Shown: positions 17,781 to 25,858 of the stretch, piece after piece
Position numbering within the stretch: the stretch's first letter is position 1
Layout of the letters: each line of letters opens with the position of its first letter
Origin: JAKVCB01 sp963578605
GTDB taxonomy: Bacteria > Planctomycetota > Planctomycetia > Pirellulales > Lacipirellulaceae
Length of the DNA stretch: 40,196 nucleotides
Assembly: GCA_963578605.1 (NCBI GenBank)
Contig: CAUZEA010000048.1
Coordinates: 1-40,196 of the forward strand
Reading direction: 5' to 3'
Notes under the pieces: model-generated
Databases searched by the model: none
What the model was told of the DNA's origin: nothing
The model's input: the letters and a program-made list of their open reading frames with translations, nothing else
Position numbers and translations under genes: made by a program

Positions 17781-18230
17781 ATGACGATTTCTGAAGTGGA
17801 TGCGGTCTGTGCCGGGTCACCTTCACCAGAAATTCAATCCAGAATGTGCCCTATGCAAAGCGACTTTCAAATTCGAGCATGGAATTCTGTTGGTGACTCA
17901 AGCGAACTCGGACAGCAAGTGATTGATCAGCTCGAGGTGTTGGACGATACGATCTTTGAAGCGCTCAACGGCGATGTCACGGCCCTTGAACGATCTGCGA
18001 GTGTTTGGGAGAGTAGTCTGCAAAACCTTGGTGCCGAAATACTCGAAGAATCTCGCCAACAATACCTCCGCCAGGCGGAAGCCGAGTGGCAGCGACTCCG
18101 GCTTCAGCCTAGTCACTCGCTACCGAAGGTTTTCACAGCTCTGGAGATCGTTTCACTTCTAGAGGGGGCCTATGAGGCGGGTGCAGAATTGCACCGGGCT
18201 TCTTCTTTCAGTGCCTCAAGAAAGTGTTGA
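17781..18230 (+). CDS. Hypothetical helical protein overlapping the carA 3' end
   Basis: The family is not recognised. The frame encodes up to 149 residues, and in-frame ATGs at 17844 and 17853 are equally plausible starts. The central part looks like genuine soluble protein with amphipathic helices: LGQQVIDQLEVLDDTIFEAL, then LERSASVWESSLQNLGAEI and SRQQYLRQAEAEWQRLRL. The last 20 codons overlap the convergent carA 3' end by 61 bases (18170-18230), where codon constraint belongs to carA. The hairpin ending at 17780 abuts the first ATG, which makes the later starts more attractive. It could be a real small gene or an extended chance frame. Confidence 0.45.
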   Translation: MTISEVDAVCAGSPSPEIQSRMCPMQSDFQIRAWNSVGDSSELGQQVIDQLEVLDDTIFEALNGDVTALERSASVWESSLQNLGAEILEESRQQYLRQAEAEWQRLRLQPSHSLPKVFTALEIVSLLEGAYEAGAELHRASSFSASRKC

Positions 18231-19342
18231 AAAAGATAATGGCTGTCGTGCGGGCCGGCCGATGCTTCAGGATGGTACTGGACGCTGAAAGCCTTGACTT
18301 CGCGGTGGCGAACCCCCTCGATGGTCTGGTCGTTAAGGCTGCGATGGGTCACTTCCAGTTCTGTGGGCAAGGTCTCTTCATTGACGGCAAAGCCATGATT
18401 CTGCGAAGTGATTTCGACACAGCCTGACAAATGATTCAGAACGGGCTGGTTGGCACCGCGGTGTCCAAATTTCATCTTGAAGGTTTGGGCCCCAGATGCA
18501 AGTGCGAGCAGTTGATGGCCCAGGCAGATGCCGAAGATTGGTTTCTTTCCAAGCAAATCACGGATGGTGTTGATGGCATAGTCAAGTGGCTCGGGGTCTC
18601 CCGGACCATTCGACAAAAAGATACCGTCCGGTGATTGCTCAAGTAGTTCGGCTGCAGTGACGGTACCGGGAAGGATGGAGACCCGGCAGCCCATGTCGCA
18701 AAGATGCCGCGGGATATTCCACTTCATGCCAAAATCGAGGGCAACAACATGGGGTCGGGAGTTCGGTGTTTGGGTTTGATCCTGCCGGTCGGGCGTGGTG
18801 CTATTCAGGAGTGTCCACTCACTGAGTGGTTCATGCCAACTGCGGGGTTGGTCAGGAATGACCTCACGGACTAAATCTCGCCCGACCAGACCCGGGCTTT
18901 TCAGAGCTTTGGCCACCAGACTTTCTTCATCCATGTCAAGCGTCGAAAGCACGCCCCGCAGCGCACCCTTGGATCGGATGCAACGGACAAGTGCCCGCGT
19001 ATCGATCGACTCGATGGCAACGACTCCCCACGTTTTCAAATACTCAACAAGACTCCGTTCCGACCGGAAATTACTCTTGACACGACTATTTTCCCGAATG
19101 ACAAAACCAGCCAGATGGGGACGATCACTCTCCACATCTTCGTCGTTCACACCGTAATTGCCGATTTGCGGATACGTCATGGTCACAATCTGGCCACGGT
19201 AACTTGGATCTGTGAGAATCTCCTGGTATCCGGTCATCGACGTGTTGAAGCAGACTTCACCGTCGACCTCACCTTCAGCACCGAGCGAAGTTCCGGTAAA
19301 GACGGTTCCGTTTTCCAAGGCAAGCTTTGCAGGTTGTGACAT
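18170..19342 (-). CDS. carA: Carbamoyl-phosphate synthase small (glutaminase) subunit
   Basis: CarA hydrolyses glutamine and channels ammonia to CarB to make carbamoyl phosphate for arginine and pyrimidine synthesis. The 390-residue product has the N-terminal CPSase_sm domain (FNTSMTGYQEILTDPSY, YGVNDEDVES, TRALVRCIRSKGALRG). A class I glutamine amidotransferase domain follows, with NGPGDP, the nucleophile in GICLGHQ and the His-Glu pair in VQYHPEA. ATG 19342 is preferred; an upstream TTG at 19372 would add ten residues. carB is not in the window. The product could feed ArgF, whose gene is at 34.6 kb. Confidence 0.96.
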   Translation of the reverse strand: MSQPAKLALENGTVFTGTSLGAEGEVDGEVCFNTSMTGYQEILTDPSYRGQIVTMTYPQIGNYGVNDEDVESDRPHLAGFVIRENSRVKSNFRSERSLVEYLKTWGVVAIESIDTRALVRCIRSKGALRGVLSTLDMDEESLVAKALKSPGLVGRDLVREVIPDQPRSWHEPLSEWTLLNSTTPDRQDQTQTPNSRPHVVALDFGMKWNIPRHLCDMGCRVSILPGTVTAAELLEQSPDGIFLSNGPGDPEPLDYAINTIRDLLGKKPIFGICLGHQLLALASGAQTFKMKFGHRGANQPVLNHLSGCVEITSQNHGFAVNEETLPTELEVTHRSLNDQTIEGVRHREVKAFSVQYHPEASAGPHDSHYLFQHFLEALKEEARCNSAPAS

Positions 19343-19425
19343 CTTTCGCGTTCCGAAGTTGCGATACAACACAAAAACAAAGAGGCTGAATCTTAAGATT
19401 TGTGGACAACGGCACCGATAGTTTT

Positions 19426-19525
19426 CTTAGGCTGTGGGTCTCCAACAATCCCATCGCATTGGCGACGGTTTTGTTGGTCAGCCTGAGTAAGGGTCCTTGC
19501 CCCGGCGAGCAAGGACCCTTTTTTT
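19426..19525 (+). ncRNA. Candidate small RNA or structured leader ending in an intrinsic terminator
   Basis: The segment folds on paper into a compound hairpin. The outer stem is CTTAGGCTG (19426-19434) with CAGCCTGAG (19479-19487). The middle stem is CCAACAA (19442-19448) with TTGTTGG (19471-19477), and the inner stem is TCGC with GCGA around ATTG (19454-19465). One base later a perfect 12-base-pair terminator hairpin begins. No plus-strand gene ends nearby, so the terminator has no protein-coding client. No strong plus-strand promoter was found; TAAGAT at 19394-19399 is a weak -10 match. It may instead be a minus-strand carA leader structure. I do not recognise a known RNA family. Confidence 0.4.
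19489..19525 (+). terminator. Strong intrinsic terminator on the plus strand
   Basis: A perfect 12-base-pair stem (AAGGGTCCTTGC with GCAAGGACCCTT) closes an eight-base loop, and a T run extends to 19525. In the minus direction only UUAC follows the stem, so it reads clearly better on the plus strand. Confidence 0.75.
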
Positions 19526-19702
19526 GTAGTATAGGCCGCTTCCCCAATCTTAGTATACGCGTTAGAACCGCACGGCTAAAGTGGTGTATTTCGTGCCAAA
19601 TCCGCGATATGGGTGCCGGTGGCTGGAATCTGAGTGGAGTGGAGGTACCTGCAAATTGCCCACAGGTTTACCCAATCCAGGCTGCTCTGGTCGGTCAAGG
19701 GC

Positions 19703-20896
19703 TTAATCAAACTTCGCAGCCAGTCGATCGACGACCAGTACACCGATATTGAGCGAGGCCGTCGCGGCGGGTGAAGGGGCGTTCAATACATTGATAATTT
19801 GCTCCTCCTCCTCAATCAGAAAATCATCAATCATCGAGCCGTCACGGCCAATCGCCTGGGCCCGCACACCGGCCGGGGCGGGTACGAGGTGGGCTGCCTC
19901 GATTTTCGGCACAAGGCGACTCAAGGTACGTACAAATGCCCGTTTGCTCCAGCTGCGCCACATTTCTCCAGCGCCCACCCGCCAATATTTTGCGGCCAGT
20001 TTCACAAAACCGGGATAAGTCAGCGATTCAAACAAATCATGGAGATTGATATCGGTCTTGGAGTAGCCTTCTCGGGCACCGGCCAGCACGGCGTTGGGTC
20101 CACATTCCACGCCCCCGTGGATCATGCGTGTGAAATGGACTCCCAGGAAAGGGAAGCTTGGGTTGGGAACGGGGTAAATCAAGTTGTTGACCAGGTGACG
20201 GGCTGCGAGCGTGAGTTCAAAGTACTCACCTCGGAAGGGAATGATCTTTGCCGAGGGGTTGGCACCACCAAGACGGGCCAGACGATCGCTGTGCAAGCCG
20301 GTGCAATTGACGAGATTTTTGCCGACGAATTCTCCAGCCGTTGTCTCGACAGCAATCTGCCCGTCATGCTGTTGGATCGAAGTAACACGAGCTCCAGTAA
20401 TGACTTGCCCGCCGCATTCCCGCACCCGTTCGGCCAGTCGTTGACAAACCTGGCTGTAATCGACGATTCCTGTTTCGGGGACATGGATTGCCTGCACTCC
20501 TGCCGCATGAGGTTCGAGCTCATGAAGACGGGCGGCACTGATCATTTCGCACCGAACTCCATTCGCCTTGCCACGTTCCAGAATCCCTTCCAGACAGGGG
20601 ATTTCTGCGGCGTCGACGGCCACGATCACCTTGCCACACAGGTCGTAAGCGATTTGCTCTTCGCGGCAAAAGGCCTCCATCGCCTGTTTGCCTGCGCGGC
20701 AATTGGCGGCTTTGAGCGAGCCCGGTCGATAGTAAATTCCAGAATGCAACACACCGGAATTGTGACCGGTTTGGTGCTCGGCGAGTTCCGCTTCTTTTTC
20801 CACCAGGGTGAGCGATTTTTCGGGGAATCGATTGAGAAATCGATAGGCGGTTGCTAGTCCGACAATTCCTCCTCCGGCGATGATCAAATCATTCAT
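19703..20896 (-). CDS. lhgO: L-2-hydroxyglutarate oxidase-like FAD-dependent oxidoreductase
   Basis: LhgO/YgaF oxidises L-2-hydroxyglutarate to 2-oxoglutarate and passes electrons to the quinone pool. The 397-residue product has the N-terminal dinucleotide motif IIAGGGIVGLATAYRFL and the E-HQTGHNSGVLHSGIYY block typical of this branch of the DAO superfamily. FRGEYFEL, YPVPNPSFPFLGVHFTRM and GPNAVLAGAREGY follow. The C-terminal VRAQAIGRDGSMIDDFLIE and NAPSPAATASLNIG complete the LhgO pattern. ATG 20896 is used, without a clear ribosome-binding site. No csiD or gabDTP gene accompanies it. Confidence 0.88.
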   Translation of the reverse strand: MNDLIIAGGGIVGLATAYRFLNRFPEKSLTLVEKEAELAEHQTGHNSGVLHSGIYYRPGSLKAANCRAGKQAMEAFCREEQIAYDLCGKVIVAVDAAEIPCLEGILERGKANGVRCEMISAARLHELEPHAAGVQAIHVPETGIVDYSQVCQRLAERVRECGGQVITGARVTSIQQHDGQIAVETTAGEFVGKNLVNCTGLHSDRLARLGGANPSAKIIPFRGEYFELTLAARHLVNNLIYPVPNPSFPFLGVHFTRMIHGGVECGPNAVLAGAREGYSKTDINLHDLFESLTYPGFVKLAAKYWRVGAGEMWRSWSKRAFVRTLSRLVPKIEAAHLVPAPAGVRAQAIGRDGSMIDDFLIEEEEQIINVLNAPSPAATASLNIGVLVVDRLAAKFD

Positions 20897-21118
20897 GGTA
20901 AGAAAACAGGACGAGAGTGGTCAACGTTCGTAGTCGAACTCTTGTAGAGACTGCAATCGCCGTTGCTTGTAAGGACTGTGTGGTGTTTCGTTCAGTAGTG
21001 GCAAACCTGTGTTTCGTATTTTCTCTGTCGACCCGTGTGCTGTTAGTTGGTTGCCGCTTCACGATGGGAGAAGGGGTCTGGGTAACTTCAGATGCCGTGG
21101 CAGTTCAACGGATTTCTT

Positions 21119-21595
21119 TCAATAGTGGGAACCGTTATTGCGGATGTGCACCATTGGCCGCTGCTGGTCTTTTAACTCACCACGGACAACGTTGGCCACA
21201 AAAATGCGGTGGTCTCCTGAGTCGACGTGGCTAACCGGTTCACATTCGAGATGGCCAAGCGCGTCTGACAGGATTGGAACCCCGCGTGGGCAGTGGTGGA
21301 TCTGCAGGCCTTCGAAGGCGGGTTCTCCGGGCTCAAAACCACTCGCAAAATGTTTGAGAAGATTACCCTGGGACTCGCCCACCACGTTCAAGATGAATGG
21401 CTGGCCCGCGGTCATCCATTCACATACATAACGACCTTGCTTGATGGCAACGCTTACCATTGCCGGCTGGAAACCGGCCTGCATGACCCAACTAGCCAAC
21501 ATACCAGTTGCCTTGGAGCCGCTGCCGACTGTAAGAATGTAAATTCCACTGACGATGCGTCCCAAAATGGGGTCGATTGCTTCTGGTTTGCTCAT
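21119..21595 (-). CDS. Flavin reductase-like FMN-binding split-barrel protein
   Basis: From ATG 21595 the 158-residue protein matches the flavin-reductase-like (FMN-binding split-barrel) fold: SGIYILTVGSGSKATGMLASWVMQ, PAMVSVAIKQGRYVCEWM, PFILNVVGESQG and a late strand pair with DHRIFVANVVRGEL. Relatives reduce free FMN with NAD(P)H or bind flavin as part of two-component oxygenases. No partner oxygenase is nearby, so the substrate is unknown. It lies downstream of the DUF1207-type gene on the opposite strand and upstream of lhgO on the same strand, with a 222-base gap (20897-21118) in which I see nothing definite. Confidence 0.82.
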   Translation of the reverse strand: MSKPEAIDPILGRIVSGIYILTVGSGSKATGMLASWVMQAGFQPAMVSVAIKQGRYVCEWMTAGQPFILNVVGESQGNLLKHFASGFEPGEPAFEGLQIHHCPRGVPILSDALGHLECEPVSHVDSGDHRIFVANVVRGELKDQQRPMVHIRNNGSHY

Positions 21596-21820
21596 GGAAA
21601 AGGTTTCTCTCGGAAGGGACCATGTCGGCGCATGCAAAACCGAAAACTTCTATTCTAGCGTAAACGGCATTTTTAGTCGACTGCTATCATGCCACAAGTC
21701 CTTCTGGTGCAAAAGGTTGCAGAGTCTAGTATCGGTCTGGGCATGACAGCGATGGCTGGCTATTCTTTCCGCCCCCGGCTCATCACCGTCTGATTCACTC
21801 TTGCCCAGATTTCCTGCAAT

Positions 21821-22891
21821 ATGCTTTGGTGGCCCCGTCCATTGTGTCTACTGATTTTCCTGGCTTCAGCCTTTGGCTTTGGTCAGGTTTCGGCCCAAGT
21901 TGGTTACCCACCAGCGTCGTTGGCAAGTCGTGAATTGGTTTCACTCTATCCGTCCGCAAACACCGCGATGAGTGTCGACTCGGGTTGCGGGTATCTGGCC
22001 AGCAATATGCCAGCAGAAACACCGTGGATTTCAACTTCGCCCAGTGGAACTTTTCTTAGTGAGCCGCTGCCTCCTATCGCTGGTCAACTGGACGAAGAAC
22101 CGATTCGACTGGCCAATTTGCCTCAGAACTATTGGTATTGGCAACTGTTGCCGGATGGATTGATTTACCATTCTTATTGGGCAGGTCCCCGCGAACCGCG
22201 TATTTCCACGGTCTTTTTCAAAGAGCGGGATGGCCGCACTCTGTGGGATCCGATCCTTGGTGGTAGGGTGCCACTGCTCCGGTTTGGCAACGGTAACACA
22301 CTACACCCGCAAGGTTGGCAGCTTGATGTCGAGGGTGCCGCAATGGTCCGGCTGAACCTCGACGAGGAGCGTGATGTCGAATCCTCCGATTTTCGCTTTG
22401 GCTTCCCAGTCACCTATGGTATCAATCAGTGGCAGTTTGAATTTGGCTATTACCATTTAAGCTCACACCGGGGTGATGAGTTTATTGTGCGAAATCTTCC
22501 CTCGGTTCAGCGGCTCAACTACGTACGCGACTCGATCAATCTGGGAGTATCTTACTACCCGATTTCGAGGGTGCGGCTGTATGCCGAAACAGCTTACGCA
22601 TTTTTTATTGCCGGTGGTGCCCAACCTTGGGAATTCCAGTTCGGCCTGGAGTATTCCAAAGCGGGTCTCACGGGTCCTCGTGGTACCCCGTTCTTTGCCG
22701 TGAACGCCCACCTCCGCGAGGAACTCGAATTTGGTGGTGATTTGACCGTGCAGACAGGCTGGCTCTGGCGAGGTCGATCGGGCCACGTGTTGCGGACAGG
22801 CTTAAGCTACATGAACGGAAAGTCGACCCAGTACCAGTTTTTCCGTGATTCAGAGCAACAGATCGGTTTTGGTTTGTGGTTTGACTATTGA
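21821..22891 (+). CDS. DUF1207-type outer-membrane beta-barrel protein
   Basis: The 356-residue product begins with a signal peptide (LCLLIFLASAFGFGQVSAQ). The LPDGLIYHSYWAGPREPRIS block and FKERDGRTLWDPILGGRVPL are what I associate with DUF1207 proteins of planctomycetes. The C-terminal half alternates hydrophobic and polar residues in strand-sized runs (WQFEFGYYHLSSHRGDEF, YVRDSINLGVSYY, VRLYAETAYAFF). It ends in an aromatic, FGLWFDY, as outer-membrane barrels do. The function is unknown; a porin or structural role is an inference. ATG 21821 directly precedes the signal peptide. The family name is from memory and was not searched. Confidence 0.72.
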   Translation: MLWWPRPLCLLIFLASAFGFGQVSAQVGYPPASLASRELVSLYPSANTAMSVDSGCGYLASNMPAETPWISTSPSGTFLSEPLPPIAGQLDEEPIRLANLPQNYWYWQLLPDGLIYHSYWAGPREPRISTVFFKERDGRTLWDPILGGRVPLLRFGNGNTLHPQGWQLDVEGAAMVRLNLDEERDVESSDFRFGFPVTYGINQWQFEFGYYHLSSHRGDEFIVRNLPSVQRLNYVRDSINLGVSYYPISRVRLYAETAYAFFIAGGAQPWEFQFGLEYSKAGLTGPRGTPFFAVNAHLREELEFGGDLTVQTGWLWRGRSGHVLRTGLSYMNGKSTQYQFFRDSEQQIGFGLWFDY

Positions 22892-23205
22892 GTTCGCCTC
22901 TCGAAGTGAAGATTTGCTACCGGTTGTTTCGTGCGATGCGAACCCGAGTTTCCAATCCCACCCCATCCGCAGCAAAGTTTTTTCTCAAGCAGTTGTAAAG
23001 AAATAACTTGAGCGTAGGTTCATGCTTCTCGTTGGCGACTGCTCCCTGGTAGTGACCAGAAAAAGAGCTCCGCCGTTTCTGGGCAAATCTTCCGTAGGTT
23101 GGTGGATTGCCCCTGGTCGGTATTGCCCACTTGTCGGCCGTTGCCACACTGGTCAACAATTCTGGAAGAGCACCTTCTTTGAAAACGCGTTCGAAAGGCG
23201 AAACC
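22892..23205 (+). other. 314-base gap before the CtpA-type gene
   Basis: I see no gene, clear promoter or terminator. The ctpA frame is open back to 23107 but lacks signal-peptide or family character before ATG 23206. Confidence 0.35.
23194..23198 (+). promoter_or_regulatory. Ribosome binding site deciding the ctpA start
   Basis: AAAGG ends seven bases before ATG 23206, and the signal-anchor sequence starts shortly after it. This supports 23206 over the upstream open frame. Confidence 0.5.
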
Positions 23206-24603
23206 ATGTTGAGAAATATTTTCCGGCTTTACCAACAGATTCCCCTGTGGTGGATCGCGGCTGCATTGTTGATCCCGTCTGGAAAACTCTCGGCAGAAGA
23301 AAAAACTAGCCCTGTTCTTGAAGACGAGTCAAACGCTGTCGGCGAGCAGCGTACGCCAGCCGCGGACGATCCGGCCGAGTACTATCGCCTTTTCAGTCTT
23401 TTGGCCGATGCAATTGCTCAGGTCGAGGAGAACTACGTTCAGCCCATTGATCGAAAAGAAATATTTACAGCTGCAATTCGTGGGGTGATGCGTGAACTCG
23501 ACCCCCATTCAAGTTTTATTGAAGCTGAGGACTTCGATGATTTTCGCCAAGAAGTCGAAAGCGAATTTGGTGGTCTGGGGATGCAAGTGACTCTTGATCG
23601 GCAGGATCGATTGACTGTCATCAGTCCTTTTGTCGGGACCCCTGCCTATCGCGCCGGAATCCATGCCGGTGACCAGATTATTGCGATCGATGGCGAATCA
23701 ACTGAAGAAATGCGATTGGACGAAGCGGTGAAACGACTTAAAGGACGAAGTGGCACAAAGGTTGAGGTCACGATTCAGCGAGCCGGTAAGAAAGAGCCGA
23801 TCAAGTTGGAGATAACCCGTGAGCGAATCCACGTGCCAACGGTACTCGGTTGGCAGCGCAATGCGAACAACGAGTGGTCTTTCCTGGTCGAAAAGCAGCC
23901 TCCGATCGGCTATATTCGGCTCACCGGGTTCAGTCGCGACACGGCTGCCGAGCTTCGGCAGGCTCTCACCAAACTCGATGAGTCTGGCATGCGGGCGCTG
24001 ATCCTTGACTTGCGGTTTAATCCCGGTGGGTTGTTGAGTTCAGCTGTCGAAGTGGCCGACACGTTCGTTTCCAATGGCCTGATTGTTGCGACGGACGGCC
24101 GTAACATTCAGCGACACGAGTGGAACGCAAATCCAAGCAAAACCGCAACGGCAGTTCCGATGGCAGTGCTCGTCAACCGTTACAGTGCCAGTGCCAGTGA
24201 AGTTGTCGCGGCTTGTCTGCAAGATCATGAGCGGGCCAAAATCGTGGGCGAACGCACCTGGGGTAAAGGAAGCGTTCAAAACGTCGTTGAACTGGAGGGC
24301 GGGCTTGGCGCGCTCAAACTGACGACTGCCAGTTACCATCGCCCCAGTGGTAAGAACATTCACCGCTTCCCCGATGCCAAGGAAACAGACCAGTGGGGTG
24401 TCAAACCTGACGACAAATTCGGTGTCCGTTTTTCTCCCAGGGAATTAAACGACTTGACCCGGCAGCAGCGGGCAAGCGAAATTGTGACCGTTGATCCACC
24501 GTCGGACAAACCCCGTTTTGAAGATCGGCAACTGGAACGAGCGCTCGATTATTTGCGGAAAACCATGTTGTCCAAAAAAGCGAAGCGCAAAACAACCGGT
24601 TGA
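23206..24603 (+). CDS. ctpA: C-terminal processing protease, S41 family (CtpA-like)
   Basis: From ATG 23206 the 465-residue protein has an N-terminal signal or anchor segment (IPLWWIAAALLIPSGKLSA). A helical region with the family motif LDPHSSFIEAEDF follows. Next comes a PDZ domain (about residues 125-200; FGGLGMQV, SPFVGTPAYRAGIHAGDQI) and the S41 catalytic domain. The Ser is visible in NRYSASASEVVAACL and the general-base Lys in GERTWGKGSVQ, with LDLRFNPGGLL between. CtpA proteases trim or degrade periplasmic proteins. Export past the inner membrane is inferred from the signal. It ends 84 bases before tsaD on the same strand, suggesting possible co-transcription. Confidence 0.93.
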   Translation: MLRNIFRLYQQIPLWWIAAALLIPSGKLSAEEKTSPVLEDESNAVGEQRTPAADDPAEYYRLFSLLADAIAQVEENYVQPIDRKEIFTAAIRGVMRELDPHSSFIEAEDFDDFRQEVESEFGGLGMQVTLDRQDRLTVISPFVGTPAYRAGIHAGDQIIAIDGESTEEMRLDEAVKRLKGRSGTKVEVTIQRAGKKEPIKLEITRERIHVPTVLGWQRNANNEWSFLVEKQPPIGYIRLTGFSRDTAAELRQALTKLDESGMRALILDLRFNPGGLLSSAVEVADTFVSNGLIVATDGRNIQRHEWNANPSKTATAVPMAVLVNRYSASASEVVAACLQDHERAKIVGERTWGKGSVQNVVELEGGLGALKLTTASYHRPSGKNIHRFPDAKETDQWGVKPDDKFGVRFSPRELNDLTRQQRASEIVTVDPPSDKPRFEDRQLERALDYLRKTMLSKKAKRKTTG

Positions 24604-24687
24604 TGGCCACCGGCCTCGACCAGCAACCATACCCCCTCCGACGGGTGGGTGTCTCGGCCTGTCCCTCGAACCGTGTTTCCATTGCTG

Positions 24688-25713
24688 ATGCGAATCCTCA
24701 CGCTCGAAACAACTTGCGACGAGACAGCTGCCGCGGTGGTCACCGATCAACTCCAGGTGCTCTCGGCGGTCGTCGCCTCTCAGGATGCTTTGCATGATCG
24801 ATTTGGAGGTGTGGTCCCGGAAATTGCTTCAAGGGCCCATGTGGAGCGTGTTGTGCCGGTGATCGACGAGGCACTCCGCCGGGCGGAGACCACGCTGGGC
24901 AGCCTCGACGCAGTGGCGGTCGCCAATACTCCAGGACTGGCTGGTTCTCTCCTGGTTGGCTTGACCGCTGCCAAGACACTCGCGTTGACCCACGATTTGC
25001 CATTGATCGCAATCAATCATTTGCAGGCCCATATCTATGCCTGCCGGATTGCGAGCGGGATCGACGTGTTTCCTTGCGTGGGGTTGATTGTGAGTGGAGG
25101 GCATTCCAACCTTTACCGCTGCGATCACCCGACCGACTTCACGCCGTTAGGCGGGACGATCGACGACGCGGCAGGAGAGGCTTTCGATAAGGTTGCCAGC
25201 CTTTTGGGATTACCTTTCCCGGGTGGGCCATCGGTTCAGCAAGCAGCGGAATCGGGCAGTTCCAGCGCCTATCGCTTGCCGCGACCGTTGCTCGATGATT
25301 CGGAGACCCTCAATTTCAGCTTCAGCGGGCTGAAAACAGCAGTTCGTTACTTGGTGTATGGTCCCGGCAAGCTTCCGGCCGGTCCCCTTCGGCTCCCGCA
25401 AGAGCAAGTCGCCAACATCGCAGCCAGTTTTCAACAGGCTGTGATCGATTGCCTCATCGGCAAGGCGGAACTGGCATTAGAACGAACGGGTTTCAAGGTT
25501 TTGTGTGTGGGTGGCGGTGTGGCGGCAAACGGGCCGCTACGACAACAGTTTGAGGCAGCTGCTGTGGCGAAGGGCTACAAACTACACGTACCCCCACGGT
25601 CTCTATGTACCGACAATGCCGTCATGGGCGCGATTGCTGTGGAGAGATTGCGAGCTGGCCAATTCGAGAGTCTCGACCTTGATATCCATCCGGGTCTCCA
25701 ACGCATCGGTTGA
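24688..25713 (+). CDS. tsaD: tRNA N6-adenosine threonylcarbamoyltransferase
   Basis: TsaD transfers the threonylcarbamoyl group to A37 of ANN-reading tRNAs (t6A). The 341-residue protein begins with ILTLETTCDETAAAVV. The metal-binding HxxxH is in INHLQAHIYA, and the ASKHA nucleotide loops are VSGGHSNLY, DDAAGEAFDKVA and VGGGVAANGPLR. The terminal metal Asp is in CTDNAVMGA. Earlier residues such as VPEIASRAHVERV are also typical. ATG 24688 begins at the conserved first strand; the frame extends back to 24649 without family character. The partners TsaB, TsaC and TsaE are not in the window. Confidence 0.96.
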   Translation: MRILTLETTCDETAAAVVTDQLQVLSAVVASQDALHDRFGGVVPEIASRAHVERVVPVIDEALRRAETTLGSLDAVAVANTPGLAGSLLVGLTAAKTLALTHDLPLIAINHLQAHIYACRIASGIDVFPCVGLIVSGGHSNLYRCDHPTDFTPLGGTIDDAAGEAFDKVASLLGLPFPGGPSVQQAAESGSSSAYRLPRPLLDDSETLNFSFSGLKTAVRYLVYGPGKLPAGPLRLPQEQVANIAASFQQAVIDCLIGKAELALERTGFKVLCVGGGVAANGPLRQQFEAAAVAKGYKLHVPPRSLCTDNAVMGAIAVERLRAGQFESLDLDIHPGLQRIG

Positions 25714-25858
25714 CTGCCTGGCAGGCGAACCCATTTCCAACGAACCACGAGTGGGAAATCTGCAAGTGGCTTTCCGAAAGAATCGAAGGCGTTGAATTCG
25801 CAGGCGCGGGGAATTGGGCTTGATGCGTAAAGTAGCGGAACCTTGGCGGGCATCCCTT

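Larger units (their letters stand above)
19343..19702. other. 360-base gap between carA and lhgO holding a structured plus-strand element
   Basis: Both flanking genes run on the minus strand, yet the gap contains a two-hairpin element with a plus-strand terminator (19426-19525; listed separately). The remainder (19526-19702) has two TATACT-like hexamers on the minus strand near 19533 and 19556 without convincing -35 partners. No protein-coding frame here is credible. Confidence 0.5.

Noticed and set aside
19402..19752. Plus-strand frame of 116 residues through the structured intergenic element
   Set aside because: Its sequence is dominated by the hairpin arms and it runs into the lhgO 3' end; no protein character.
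20897..21234. Plus-strand frame of 105 residues upstream of lhgO
   Set aside because: It overlaps the flavin-reductase gene antisense and lacks any recognisable motif or binding site.
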